Shown piece by piece: positions 9,531 through 21,714 of a stretch of 30,927 nucleotides of DNA; the stretch's first letter is position 1, and every line of letters begins with the position of its first letter. The stretch is taken from NCBI GenBank assembly GCA_003550305.1, contig QKYT01000850.1, forward strand, positions 3,264-34,190, given 5' to 3'. A program made the translations under genes and the position numbers. The notes beneath the pieces are model-generated. The model searched no databases. It had not been told where the DNA came from and was given only the letters and a program-made list of their open reading frames with translations. This DNA comes from Glomus cerebriforme (taxonomy: Eukaryota > Glomeromycota > Glomeromycetes > Glomerales > Glomeraceae).

Positions 9531-10829
9531 TTTCGGTCGTTTTAAATGTTTAAATAGAAGAATTGAATCATATGTTATTATAGGTTTGCAAATTAGTGGT
9601 TTGAAATTGAACATACAAACACTATTAGACAAAAAATTAAACCCAAGGATAAATTTTTATTAATCACCAAAAAATTTACAGTAAATATTGCATTGGTATC
9701 TATTTGAATTGATTGTGTCTTTTGCAATTGAAACGTGGTACGATTGTCAATAGTCTTATAAAATTTGCAAATATTAATACAGAAGTTTTTATAAATTTAT
9801 CATTATTGGTTAAAAGATTTTTTAAATAATTTAATTTCTTTATTTTCTATTAAAATTTTAAATAAATCACATTTGGAAATTCATTAATCATCATTTTATT
9901 ATATCTCATGAGAAACAATGTGAACCCACTTTTTTTAGGGGTATTTATTATAGAAAAAAAAATAAATAAATTTTACTTTTGTTTCCGAGAAAGGTTCTAA
10001 GACATTATTTTTTGGTTTTTTTTTGGCCAAAATAGTCGTAGCAAAAGTAATTATTAAATTGATATTTAAAAGTCCTTATTAATTGTTTCATGTGTTTTTT
10101 TTATACTTATTTGATGTGTTTCAATACATTTATGTACAGTTAAATAAATTAGGGATATAATAGTTCGATTGAATGCGTTATCCAAACATGGGAAGGACTA
10201 GCATATATATGAAATCCCTGATTTCGTAATTTCATTCCATCCGATTATTCCATGATATTATATTTTTGATATATAATGTAAATATAGACAAAAAAAACCC
10301 TTCTTTAGGTCTTGTTATGTGTTACAAAAGTTTATTACTAATAATTGTTTTTTTTTATTTAAAAATACTATTTTGGGTAATTACTTAAGAGATAGACGAA
10401 TGCATGAACATATTCAGTTGTGGCTTTGTATAAAAGGAAAATGTTAGAAAATTGAGAGAATTAAGGAAAGATTTGTCGGAAATTAATATTCTTTTGATTT
10501 TTACTAAACAGATTTTCTGCCTTACAATTCCAAAAAAGAAAATTCCCGAATAAAAAGTTTCCCCCAATATAGCTGTCAAACAAACTCGTCCATTCTTTTT
10601 TTTTTCGGTAACCCAATGAAAATCAATAAAAATTTTGCCAGATTTACTATAAGACTTGGCCGATCAACAATGTGCACATATATAAAACAAGAAATATTAA
10701 CCAGCCTTGCAGTTTTTCATTATTATTTAAAAAAAGAAATTTTTTTTTTTTTTTTTGTTCCGTTTCTCTTTTGTTCTCATTATTTATTTTTTCTTTTAAA
10801 AGATATTTGATATCTATTATTTTAGTTAA

Positions 10830-13800
10830 ATGGCAACAACTTATCTTAGACCCTTAGCGAATGCTAAACGAGTGAAATTAGTGTCAACTTGTGACGTTTG
10901 TAAAAACCGCAAAGTCAGGTGTGATAAAGAACGACCAGAATGTGGGACATGTAGAAAGACAAATAGAAAATGTAGCTATACATATGCTACTCTCACCGAG
11001 ACGATGCGAGATAAGCAAAGTGGAATGAGAACACAGGCTGAGTCTCAAAATTTATTTCAGTCAGAATTAAATTATTTACAAGAAATACAATTTGGGCGAC
11101 TATATAATGAATCAGGTTATTTAGCGATGGCTTCGAGAGGATTTGGAATCGATGTTAATGAAAGTCAACATGTTCCTGGAATGTTGGCAACACCGATGAT
11201 TCCAATAACTACAGCGAACGTTTATGATGGTCCTGTAAGTTAACTTTTTTTTTTCGATCTATTTTTCTTTATTCGTATTTTTTTATAAAGGTTTTGTGTT
11301 TCCTTTTTTTAACTAACATAGGATGGTACCTCGGTACTTACCTCTGAAGTCCTTCAGTATACTTCTAATATCGTTTCATCCATTCCAAGAAATACTGAAC
11401 AACAGCAAGTTCGTGTTTTTTTTTTTTATTATTAAAAAAAAGGACAATTTATTACCAAATTTAGTACAAAATTGTCACTTGTTTAAGATGATTTGCTAAT
11501 GAAATAATTTTTATATTTCGATAGTACGATTCCTCATATTACCTAAACAACGACAATTTTTTAGCAAAAGTAGTACCACAGATACCCGAACAAAACTACC
11601 TACCTCAAACACCTCAAACATCAATACCGCCTCAACAATTTCAACTCTCGCCTCAGCAATCGCCACATCAACAAATGCCACAACCGCCACCTCCACATCA
11701 GCCACCTCAACAGCAGCATCATCATCAACAATCTATCAAACAACGTCGTCAAGCGTTAGGTGAAGATGCCGTTATGGAAGATTTAATTACAAACATTAAG
11801 AATATGAACCTTTACGAATCAACGCGATATATTGGTGAAGGTAGTTTGCTAATGCTTGATGAGGAAAATGGGGAAATGATTATTCCTCAAATGACTAAAG
11901 ATATATCAGAAGTTGATGATTCTTTAAAGTATCTACCAAATCAAGAAACTGTTATTCAACTAATACGTCTCTATTATAAAGTTTGTATTTGTCTAATCAA
12001 TTCAATAAATTCAATTTTTAATTTAAAATTAACATGATTTTTTTTTTATCTAGCATGTCCATCGATATTTTCCCGCTATTAGAGAACAAGTCGTTTGGAA
12101 TGCTCTTGGAGACTTGTCTAAACCCCAACATTTGCTCTTGTTGAATTGTATATTCTTTATTGCTTCTCCATTTCATAATGATCCGGATAAGCAAGATGGA
12201 AAAATATATTTTGGTAGAGCCGAAGGTGAATATAAATTCTTTAAAGGACTCTTTTTAACTTTATAATTATAATTTCATATGATTACATATCAACCTTAAT
12301 GAAATAGCTTTGCTATACGAATACTGTACACAGCCACATGCTCTCACTGTAATGGCTATTATTCTTTTGGGACGCCATAATAAACAGGTATCTATAATGA
12401 ACAATAAACAAAAGTTTAATAATTATTTTAAAAGAATAATATTTATAATTTTTTTTTTTATCATTTAGATGGGTTCTTGTTGGATGTACAATGGAATTGC
12501 AACAAAAATGTTATTTGAGCTCGGATTACATAAGAAATTTACAAAAATCAAAATGGATAAAGAAGTAGAGAAGATCAGAAACGAAGCATTTTGGATGACT
12601 TTCATTTCTGAAAAGTAAATTTTTTTTGACTTTACTTTGCTTTACTGAAAAATATTTTAACCTACTAACATATGATTGTTTTAAATTTAAGTCTTGTATC
12701 TGCTACATATGGTCGTCCTAACATGATTGATGAAACGGATTGTGATATAGATGTTCCTTCAATACCATCTAATCCAAGTCCAACCGATGAAAAGACTAAA
12801 CTTGAAATAGCATACATTTATCTAATAAATCTTAGTAGGATTTGTGCCAGAGTAAGGAAATATATGCATGCTGCATCAAGATTAAGATTTTTGATGCAAG
12901 ATGATGAAAATAAATTTAGAGTTTTGGATGCTGCACTTGCAAGTTGGTTTAACTCTCTACCAGATTGGTTGAAATTTGAAAAAATAGTAAAGGATCCTGA
13001 TGGAATTTTATTAAATGGTATTGGAGGTAAAATTTTTTGTTTTTATTATAAAATTATAATGATAGTTTTATTTATAAAACTAAAAACATTTTTATATTTG
13101 TTATGCATAGGTGATATACATATCTTCTTCTATACTATATTAATCTTACTTCACAGTAGATATATGAAACCTCAAGCACAGTATGATGTTAATACTATAA
13201 ATTCATCTATAATTTGCATACAATCAGCTACCATTATCGTTCACTGGCTCGAAATTTTATTAGATAAACATACGGATTTTTTTAAATTTTCGGGTTCTGG
13301 ATCTTTAGCAATCATTCCAGCAATGCACGTATTTTCCTGGCATATTAAAAACGAGAGCGAATACAAAAAAAAGTCTTTAGACATGAAACAACGTCTTGAA
13401 ATTATAAAATATCAAGAGAAATTATCTGAAAATCGGAATGGAGAAAAGACTTGTTATGGCGAACAAAGATGGTTAGGTATAGAAACACCTTCTCATAATA
13501 GAGTAAGTAATCATGAAATTAGTGCAAGAGAATGGGAAGTATTCATTCCTGATGATGATAAGGCAGTTAGGAGACAATATAGTTGGATAGCGAGGAAACA
13601 TTCCGGAGGACACTTTATGCCTCGCAAACAAAGATCAAGGTCAATGAGTATATCATCATCTATGAATTACACGAAAGGAGCAAAAATCTATAATTCTGGT
13701 TCAAGATATGATTCCATGGGACAGCAGAATTCGCAAGATTTTAACTTTACGTTTAAGACGGATAAAACTTTTGATTTTTCGGCATTTTCATCGGGACAGA

Positions 13801-14516
13801 ATTTGAATTTTCCACAATTAACATTAGATGGTATCATTTTTGATGAGCCTGGACAATTTGGACCTCAAGATCGCCAGCAATTTGATTCACAATTTCAACA
13901 ACCATCACCTTTACAACAATCTCCATCTCCTCAGCTACAACCACAACAATTTCATACACCATCAAGTCAATCTCCACAATTACAACCACAAGAAGATTAT
14001 CATCCTTCACAATTGAAACAACATCACTCACCACAAGAATATAATTCTCCGTTAGAACAATCACCACATATTTCACATGAAGCAATAGATGTAAAACCTC
14101 CACATATTGATACAAGTTCATTCAAACTTTTATCACAACAATATATTGTTGATAACAAAAATAATATTAATCTCAATAATAATAATAATGTGCTTTGGAC
14201 ACCTCCTCCACAAACAAGTCCTCAACGATGGAAACAATCTAATATTGATGAATTATCTTCGAATACATTGACTACTACTTCATTACCTACAAGAAATACA
14301 ATGTTAACTCCTCCAATGCAGCCACAAGATTTTTTTTCGGATTCCTTGAATGATTTATCGGGAGATGAACTTTGGAATGTATTTCAAAATGAAAGTAGTA
14401 CTAACAATTTTGGAAATGTTTCAAAATATGATAATAATAACGGTCATAATAATGATGATGATGAATATGATCCTGTAGGTTTAGGAATTTCTGTTTTGAA
14501 TAATAATAATCAGTAA
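10830..14516 (+). CDS. Zn2Cys6 fungal transcription factor with middle homology region (1028 aa, 8 exons)
   Basis: A nuclear DNA-binding regulator with unknown targets. Exons: 10830-11234, 11322-11408, 11525-11980, 12054-12225, 12308-12387, 12469-12614, 12692-13026 and 13111-14516, for 1029 codons. The zinc cluster is C-x2-C-x6-C-x6-C-x2-C-x6-C at Cys 21, 24, 31, 38, 41 and 48, with the basic KNRKVRCDKERPE loop expected for binding CGG-type half sites. Residues about 185-235 are Gln/Pro/His-rich. The fungal-specific transcription factor domain (PF04082 type) begins near residue 308 with RLYYKHVHRYFPAIRE and runs through the RNEAFWMTFISE and SATYGRP motifs to about residue 480. The C-terminal 250 residues are Gln/Pro- and then Asn/Asp-rich, as in activation regions. 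The last intron (13027-13110) is 84 nt with no stop, so its retention gives a longer protein. A real intron is preferred because the retained part is an Ile/Phe/Lys-rich hydrophobic insert. Confidence 0.93.
13027..13110 (+). other. Stopless 84-nt intron (3n)
   Basis: The donor is GTAAAA and the acceptor ATGCATAG. The length is divisible by three and there is no in-frame stop, so both spliced and retained forms are translatable. Retention adds 28 residues (roughly KIFCFYYKIIMIVLF and onward) inside the middle homology region. Confidence 0.6.
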
Positions 14517-16282
14517 CAAAAAAGTATTTTATTTATTTTTTCTAGAAACTATTTTATATCTAAACAATTATTTTATTTTCATTCATTATTATAATGGGGT
14601 CGTAATATAGGAAAATATTTTAATTAACCTGTGATACGATTATCCCGTGATGTGTAAATTTTCTTATATTCAATAATAATAGACTTTGTATATATATATA
14701 TATTAAAATATTTTTCTTTAATTTATTTACTTTTTGAAAAGTAATTTTTTCAAGATTTTTTTTTTTTTTTTTTGTAATTTATTATTTATTTATCAAATGA
14801 TTATTTTAATAAATTATTAATATTATAGATAAAAACAGCATAACTAAAATAGCTAAAATGCTAAATTATTTTATGCATGCATTCAATGCTATATCGAAAA
14901 ATAGTTGAAATCTAAACATCTTTCCAAATAAATAAAGAGAAAATCATAAAGAATCAAATGCACCATCCAAGATTTTTTCGGCTGTGTTTATTATTATGAT
15001 CAGGTCAACACAAAATTTATTTTTTTATTTAACCATATAAGGAGATTTCGGTCTCCGAGAGAATTATTGGAAAATTCCGATATTTTCGGGTTTCTTCCCT
15101 TGAGCCCCGTTGTGCGTGCCTGGTTTCCACAAATACTTAGTTTCAATTACTCACCGGACCATAACTTTCATCAACAATTGAAGCCTAACTAAAACTTCTG
15201 GGCTGAAGGGAGTTATATCAACTTATGATATAAAGAATAAATAATAAGAGATTTATCATTTTCATCTCCTGGTAAAGAAAATCAATCTTGTATTTCGATA
15301 ATGAGATATTCTCATTCTATCCTATATACTAGATATATCCTTGTACTTTCACAGGGGATTTTTTCCGTGCAACTATCGAACATAATTTTTATTAGCCGGC
15401 TGTTTATAGTTAAATTATCTTTATTCGTTTTTGTTATTTTAGAGAAAATTTTTCTTTTTTGTTATACACATAAACAAAGTTAGAGTGATGAGGCTTTGTA
15501 AAGGAAAATAAATTCAAATAAATAAAGTTGAATATGGTGACAATGTTATAAATTCAGACAGTTCTTATATTAGTATGTTTTGGCTCATGAAATTTTTTCT
15601 TTCTTTGCATATATCATATAATTTGCGATAAGTGCGTCGGGCCAACCATATAATCAATTAATTTGCACTTTATATGCTTTTTATTTCAGATTCACTAAAT
15701 ACGTGGCGCTTATAATTTTCTTCTTTCAATATTTGATTTTAATAACTTTGAATTTGAATGGTTTTGTAGGAAATAATTAATGATGTAAAACGCACACTGA
15801 ATATGCGCTTCTATATATGAATTTAAATAAAAACGCGCTTAATATTTTATGTTTTCAATCCAATTTATTATCACTGTTCACTCACTCGACCGTTTGTCAG
15901 ATAAGAAAATGATGCGAGAAATTCTCACGTCAGTGACGTCACGTAAATCAAAAATCTTTTATGGTTGCACAATCCATTTTTGATTAGAATCGAGATTTAA
16001 GACGTCACAACGATCCACAGTTTCACAGTGATTTACAATGATGTACAGTGATAAAATTGGCCATCTTAAAAAATTTTTTTCTCACTATATTATTTTTTAT
16101 TTTTTAAAAAATTTCGATCTTTTGGAAGTTTTGCTCAAGTGAGTTAATCTAAATAAAAAAGAAATATTCTATCTAATGCAAGTTCATGAGATTCTCTTGT
16201 TTGATATTATCTTAGAAAGAAAATTCAATTATCGTTTTTGTTTTACTAATTATAATTATGGTCGGTTAATTAACTCGAAAAG
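14517..16282. other. Intergenic region; CRE cluster near its 3' end
   Basis: This 1.8-kb gap holds a (TA)n tract near 14690, a GC-richer patch at about 15040-15200 that begins with the short hairpin GGAGA-TTTCGG-TCTCC (15041-15056), and the promoter of CBF5 with CRE-type sites. A 60-codon ORF at 15301 is not supported. Confidence 0.6.
15926..16008. promoter_or_regulatory. CRE-type sites upstream of CBF5
   Basis: The full palindrome TGACGTCA lies at 15934-15941, a half site ACGTCA overlaps just before it (15927-15932), and GACGTCAC lies at 16001-16008. These are binding sites of the CREB/ATF bZIP class. They lie 275-357 bp upstream of the CBF5 ATG in otherwise AT-rich DNA. Confidence 0.45.
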
Positions 16283-18765
16283 ATGGCTGAATCAATAAAG
16301 AGTGAAGGTTACTCTATTCAGCCTCAAAAGCATACTCCAGTCTTAAATACATCAGAATGGCCCTTGCTTTTAAAAGTATGTATTCTTTTACTTAGATTTA
16401 AACGAAAGCCAGTTTATTTCTCTTCTCTTAACCAGCAAATAATTATTTACTATTTCGTAAAAAATGTTATAGAATTATGATAAGCTTCATGTTCGTACAG
16501 GTCACTATACACCCGTCGCTCATGGATGTTCACCACTTAAGCGTGAAATAGATGAATATATTAAGTTTGTGATCGTATATAGAAACTTTTTATTTCACTG
16601 CTTTTTTTTTTGCTTTTACGAATCGTATGAACTAGATTGATAATTAATAATCATTAGATATGGAATAATCAACCTTGATAAACCCGCAAATCCTTCATCT
16701 CATGAAGTTGTAGCGTGGGTACGACGTATCCTTGAAGTTGAAAAGACTGGACACAGCGGCACCTTAGATCCTAAGGTAACGGGATGCTTAATTGTTTGTA
16801 TAGATCGGGCGACCCGTTTAGTTAAATCACAGCAAAGTGCAGGTAATTGTCACATCATTATTTAATAAAGAAATGAAACTTATATGTGAACTGAATCGAA
16901 TCTCATATCAAATAGGAAAGGAATATGTGTGTGTAATTCGATTTCACGAGGCCCTTGAATCTGCCAAGAAGTTCTCACAAGGCTTGGAAACGCTCACAGG
17001 GGCTCTCTTCCAACGTCCTCCTTTAATTTCTGCTGTAAAACGTCAATTGCGTATTCGTACCGTTCATGAAATAAAAATGATCGAATTTGATGAGAATCGA
17101 CACTTGGGAATGTTTTGGGTAAGCTGCGAAGCAGGAACTTATATCCGAACGTTATGTGTACATCTGGGGTTGATTCTTGGTGTTGGTGCTCATATGGCGG
17201 AACTTCGACGCGTTCGTTCTGGTGCATTATCCGAGAATGTAAGTGATCACATCAAATTTAATTCTTGTTAATGAAACAATTAATTAACTTATCCCTTTAA
17301 ACTCTAGGATGACATTGTAACAATGCATGATATTTTAGATGCTAAATGGGTGCACAAAAACACGAAAGATGGTAATATATATATTTCCAACCATCTTTAA
17401 ATAATATTCTATTATTTAATTTATTTTATTCATTACTTTATTAGAATCATACCTTCGAAGAGTTATTCGTCCTCTTGAATCTCTCCTCACAACATATAAG
17501 AGAATCGTTGTCAAAGACAGTGCTGTCAACGCTATTTGTTATGGGGCTAAATTGATGATACCAGGTCTGCTTCGATATGAGAATGGTATTGAGTTACACG
17601 AAGAAGTTGTCCTTATGACAACAAAAGGCGAGGCTATTGCTCTCGGTATAGCATTAATGACTACTGCAGTTATGAGTTCTGTAGATCATGGTATGTATGT
17701 TTATTCACGTATGCTCTTAATTAAACTAAATTAACGTTACTAAATTATTTGTAGGAGTTGTTGCAAAAATAAAGAGAGTAATAATGGAGCGCGATACATA
17801 TCCAAGAGCATGGGGATTAGGGCCAAAGGTTAATAATAGATTATACAGTTCATTCTTTGTATCCTTCTAGATAAACTAATATCAAATTTTACTTCTGATT
17901 AATAGGCCATGGAAAAGAAGAAGCTAATAGCTGAAGGCAAATTAGATAAATATGGTCGCGTAAATGACAACACTCCTGGTTCTTGGAAGACTTCATTTGT
18001 AGATCTCAGCACGGTTGGTACCAAGAACGATCCCGGCTCATCATCAGTTACAATTCCACCTTCAAATTTAGTTTCAACTATACCGGCTACACCAACTCAA
18101 TCAGAATCTAATTTAATGTCTGTGGGAGAAGGAATAAGTTCAGCTAAAAAGGTAAATGCTAAAATCTTTTCCTTTGATGATTTTCGACCATTAAATCTTT
18201 TATTGACGTTATTCTAATGTAGAGGAAAGCTGAAGAAGAATCTGATGTTCCAGGTGAAGTTGAATCAAAATCATCAAAGAAAGAAAAGAAGGCTAAGAAG
18301 ATCAAGGTTAAGGAGTTAAAGGTAGGTTTAACTTTTCCTATTTGTTATGTTAAAAATATTCTGTTGAAATATTTACTTATTCATTTATATTCGTGATGAC
18401 AGAGAAAGTCGGATGAAGAAGATAACATGGACGTTGATGCCGAAGGATCATTGAAAGAAAAGCATCTAAAAAAGAAAGAAAAGAAAAAAAAGAAGTCTGA
18501 CATACCCGAACATGATGAAACTGTAACAACTATCGATGAAGTGAAGAAAGAAAAGAAAAAAAAGAAGTCAGATATATCTGAACATGAAACTGTAACAACT
18601 GCCGAAGAAGTGAAGAAAGAAAAGAAAAAAAAGAAGTCAGACGTATCTGAACATGAAACTGTGACAACTATCGATGAAGAAGTGAAGAAAGAAAAGAAAA
18701 AAAAATTAAAGGAAAAGAAAGATAAAAAAGAAAAAGACACAAAAGAAAAATCAAAGGCTTCGTAA
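16283..18765 (+). CDS. CBF5: CBF5/dyskerin, H/ACA RNP pseudouridine synthase (594 aa, 10 exons)
   Basis: The catalytic subunit of box H/ACA snoRNPs. It converts uridine to pseudouridine in rRNA and snRNA in the nucleolus, guided by H/ACA RNAs with Nop10, Nhp2 and Gar1. Exons: 16283-16375, 16473-16564, 16658-16842, 16916-17238, 17308-17371, 17445-17690, 17755-17828, 17906-18151, 18223-18321 and 18403-18765. An N-terminal dyskerin-like segment leads to the TruB fold. The motif [12 protein letters not shown] at 93-104 contains the catalytic Asp99. [10 protein letters not shown] and [10 protein letters not shown] follow. The PUA domain covers about 276-351. The C-terminal tail is Lys/Glu-rich with three tandem [10 protein letters not shown] units. 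It is longer than yeast Cbf5 (483 aa) because of this tail, which is expected to act in nucleolar targeting. The gene lies 276 bp before SAD1 in the same direction. Confidence 0.97.
18475..18710 (+). repeat. Coding minisatellite (69-72 bp unit) in the CBF5 tail
   Basis: Units begin at about 18472, 18541, 18610 and 18682 (the last partial) with GTGAAGAAAGAAAAGAAA-type starts. Each full unit encodes a [11 protein letters not shown] block followed by an acidic-Thr block such as [12 protein letters not shown]. Unit lengths are multiples of three, so copy-number change keeps the frame. Confidence 0.8.
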
Positions 18766-18948
18766 TAACAATTATTTTTTTTTTTGGAATATTTATATTT
18801 GTTTTTATGAATAATATAGGCAAGAGCGCCGAAAAAGTCTAAAATATTTAAAAAACGATATTTATATTTTTTTATTAGTACAAGAATTCGAAGAAATATG
18901 TCTACATATTTTTTTTTTCGTTTGAAAATTAATAAATCTTATCTGATG

Positions 18949-18954
18949 CACGTG
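18949..18954. promoter_or_regulatory. CACGTG E-box upstream of SAD1
   Basis: The site is GCACGTGATT and lies 88 bp before the SAD1 ATG, in the short CBF5-SAD1 gap, so it is positioned as a proximal promoter element. Only the position and sequence support it. Confidence 0.35.
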
Positions 18955-19041
18955 ATTTTTGATTTAATGGTTTATGAAAAATAAAAAAATATATATATAC
19001 ATACAATAAAATTGTAGTTTCGGAAACAAAATTTATAAAAA

Positions 19042-21377
19042 ATGTCTACTAATCAAAAAAACGTCCCAAAGCGTGTCTTGAGTGAAAGTGCAGAAGCTAC
19101 TGTTGAAAACAATGATTTATCTCAATCTGATACAAAAAGAATTCGTGTTGAAACTTCGACTAATAGCTCAAGCGATCTTTACCTGGATACCGTACGTTAA
19201 CTATTATTCCCTTGTTTTTGTACTTTTATCAGAAGTTCAACAATATTGAAGTCTTATGATTCTATTTTCATTCTTATTTTTATCTTTAACTTTTTAGATA
19301 AACCGGCATATGTTGGATTTTGATTTTGAAAAAGTCTGTTCGGTTTCTTTATCAAATTTAAACGTATATGCTTGTTTGGTATGTGGTAAATACTTTCAAG
19401 GTAAAAATTGATAATATTTATAATATTGATAAAATTTTGTAGTTATGTCAAATTCTTAATTGTTTGTATTTATTGTACTTACTAGGTCGAGGACGTCAAT
19501 CTCACGCGTATTTCCACAGCTTACATGAGAATCATCATGTTTTCATCAATTTACATACCCTTAAAGTATGAATTTGATTGAATTAAATCTTCGACTTCAT
19601 TGATATTAATATCTATTTACAATCAAATTTATCTCAATAGGTATATGTTTTACCTGATGGATATGAAGTCAAGGATCCATCATTAGATGACATTAGGGTA
19701 AAAATTCAACTTCATTGATTTCTTTTTTTTATATATACTTACATTAATTTAATTATAGTATGTACTTCATCCAACCTTTACGAAAGAACAAGTTGCGCAA
19801 CTGGATCAAAATATAAGACATTCATATGATTTAAATAACAAAAAATATTTGCCAGGTAACAACTGGGTAAATTATTTGGGAGATTTTTATTTACTTAAGT
19901 GATATTTATATGATTGGCCTAAATAATTATAACATTGAATGGTTTTATGCTATACAGGTTTTGTAGGTCTCAATAATGTAAAAGCCAATGATTATGTTAA
20001 TGTTATAATACAAGCGCTGGCGCATATTCCACCACTTCGGGATTTCTTCATTTTACAAAACTTTGAAATTAGATCTCAATTAGGTATTATATGATATTTT
20101 TTGGGTTGAAGTTTTTAAATTTTCTAACATTAAGATTTTTATTCTTTACACAAAGTGCAAAGATTCAGTACTCTGGTTAGAAAAATCTGGAATCCCAGAG
20201 CATTCAAAGGCCAAGTCAGTCCACATGAGTTACTTCAGGAAATTGTTAATGCAAGTAACAAAAAATTTAAACTTGCTGAACAAAGTGATCCTCTTGAATT
20301 TCTTTCTTGGTTTTTGAATACATTACATAAGGATTTGGGTGGGACCAGGAAACAAAATTCAAGTATGGTGCTCATTTTCGCATATATTATAATTTATTTA
20401 TTCAGTTTACTCTTTATTAATATTATTTTATATTAGGTATCATTCATAGAATATTTCAAGGAGAAGTCAAGGTTGAGGAACAGTCTGTTATTTCAAAAGA
20501 AAATGCTGATGAAAATGATCGATTATCGTTTGATGTTGACAGAGGTAAAACTTTTAAACTCGTCATAACATGTCAAAGAAATACTTAAAACAAATGTTAT
20601 CTGTAAATAGATATTTCGGTCAAAACGTCACCTTTTCTATTTTTGACATTGGATTTGCCTGCGCCTCCCTTGTTTAAGGATGAGGTTGAAAAAAATATTA
20701 TTCCTCAAGTAAGTCCATAACAATATTACATATTTTTCATATTATAATAATAGTAATAATGATATAATACATCTTTTTTAGGTTGCCTTGACAGCGATAC
20801 TTGCTAAATATGATGGTCGTAATGCTAGTGAATCGGCTGGAACTTTGAAAAGGTTTCAGCTGATCCGGTTACCAAACTATATCATTTTTCATATTAAACG
20901 TTTTACTAAAAATAATTGGTCTGAAGAGAAAAATCCGACAATTGTCAACTTTCCAATCAAGAATATTGATATGAGCGACCGTGAGATTAATTATATCTAT
21001 TATCTGAATTTTAGTTTGGTGTTTTTTATAACTACTTCGATCCTAACTGTTAATTTCTTATAATAGACCTCGAAAACCCTGATGAAGAAAAGTTTGATAC
21101 TCATTATGATTTAATTGCAAACATTTGTCACGAAGGTAAGCCAGGTAAAGGTAATGGAATTTATAAAGTTCATGTTCAACATCGTGGAAAAGATCAATGG
21201 TATCAAATTCAAGATCTAATTGTTGAGGAAATCAATGCACAGATGATCTTTTTGTCTGAAAGTTATATTCAGGTAACATCCAAATTCAACTTTGTTCTTT
21301 TATTCGTATAAAATTTTTTTACAAAATCATTCTATCTTTTTTAGATATGGGAAAGAAAAGAACAGGACACGTATTAA
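19042..21377 (+). CDS. SAD1: SAD1/USP39, spliceosomal ubiquitin-protease-like protein (487 aa, 12 exons)
   Basis: A pre-mRNA splicing factor of the U4/U6.U5 tri-snRNP in the nucleus, with a USP fold but no protease activity. Exons: 19042-19191, 19298-19400, 19486-19565, 19641-19697, 19759-19855, 19958-20083, 20156-20362, 20437-20544, 20611-20708, 20782-20980, 21067-21272 and 21345-21377. After a short polar N-terminus comes a UBP-type zinc finger (Cys64, Cys76, Cys79, His91 and nearby His residues). The USP domain begins at GLNNVKANDYVNV. Asp174 takes the place of the catalytic Cys of active USPs, and the GHY-type histidine box is replaced by GNGIYKVHVQ. Both changes are typical of the USP39/Sad1 family. 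The gene ends with SESYIQIWER..., as in human USP39. Family identity is secure. Confidence 0.96.
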
Positions 21378-21511
21378 AAAAAAATTTCAAAAAAAAAAAT
21401 TTTGTACCAAAAATTGATTTATTAATAAAGGATTTCATTTTTGGTTATTACCTATGAACAATATAGTCAAGTGATCGAAGTGTGCGTTAAGAAATAAAAA
21501 AATAATATGGT

Positions 21512-21697
21512 ATAAATTATATTGTATAATTCAACTTCTTCGTATGCAGCCAGATCTCACCTTGTAAAGATGAGACAGCGACCAGGGTTTCGATCTAGGT
21601 ATAGTTAGTGTTATAGTCTGACATAGTTATACTTTTTTGTAATTGTACAAGTTAGCGTTTACGCTGCTTTTAAAAATAAAAATAAATTATATTGTAT
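21512..21697 (+). mobile_element. SINE-like insertion with 16-bp target-site duplication
   Basis: The sequence ATAAATTATATTGTAT occurs at 21512-21527 and exactly again at 21682-21697. Between the copies lie 154 bp (21528-21681) that are more GC-rich than the flanks and end in an A-rich tail (TTTTAAAAATAAAA). The insert has a TCTCA...TGAGA stem (21555-21575 area) and a GGTTTCGATCT sequence (21586-21596) loosely like a pol III B box. Long exact TSDs plus an A-rich 3' end are hallmarks of LINE-mobilised SINEs. It has no ORF. The A-box is unclear, so a tRNA origin is not shown. Confidence 0.6.
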
Positions 21698-21714
21698 CAC
21701 ATGCTCAAATTAAC

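Larger units (their letters stand above)
9272..10829. other. Intergenic region with AT-rich hairpin and E-box
   Basis: An E-box (TCACGTGA, 9298-9305) lies just after the membrane-protein stop. A hairpin lies at 9485-9530. A 102-codon ORF at 9355-9663 spans the hairpin, has no recognisable features, and is not called. Further on are poly-T and poly-A tracts, including the run of 18 or more T at about 10740-10757, and the promoter of the zinc-cluster gene. Confidence 0.6.

Noticed and set aside
9355..9663. 102-codon ORF after the membrane-protein gene
   Set aside because: It runs through a palindromic hairpin and a TA tract, has a random-looking composition, and shows no recognisable domain. 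It is kept only as a note because an expressed small protein cannot be excluded.
10616..10857. Overlapping short ORFs just upstream of the zinc-cluster gene
   Set aside because: They depend on a poly-T tract giving Phe runs and overlap the probable 5' UTR.
13834..14121. Minus-strand 95-codon ORF within the zinc-cluster gene
   Set aside because: It is the antisense shadow of CAA/CCA-rich Gln/Pro coding sequence, which gives Val/Leu-rich frames.
15041..15056. Short GGAGA/TCTCC hairpin as a terminator or RNA gene
   Set aside because: A five-pair stem in a long intergenic region is too small and has no supporting context. Hairpin terminators are not expected in a fungus.
16994..17227. Minus-strand ORF opposite CBF5 exon 4
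   Set aside because: The plus strand there encodes conserved TruB motifs.
18381..18740. Minus-strand Ser/Phe-rich ORF opposite the CBF5 tail
   Set aside because: It is antisense to the Lys/Glu repeat. The CBF5 frame has a clear family context, and this one has none.
21528..21681. A functional tRNA gene within the SINE-like insertion
   Set aside because: The B-box-like sequence is imperfect, no acceptor stem or convincing A box is present, and no cloverleaf can be drawn.
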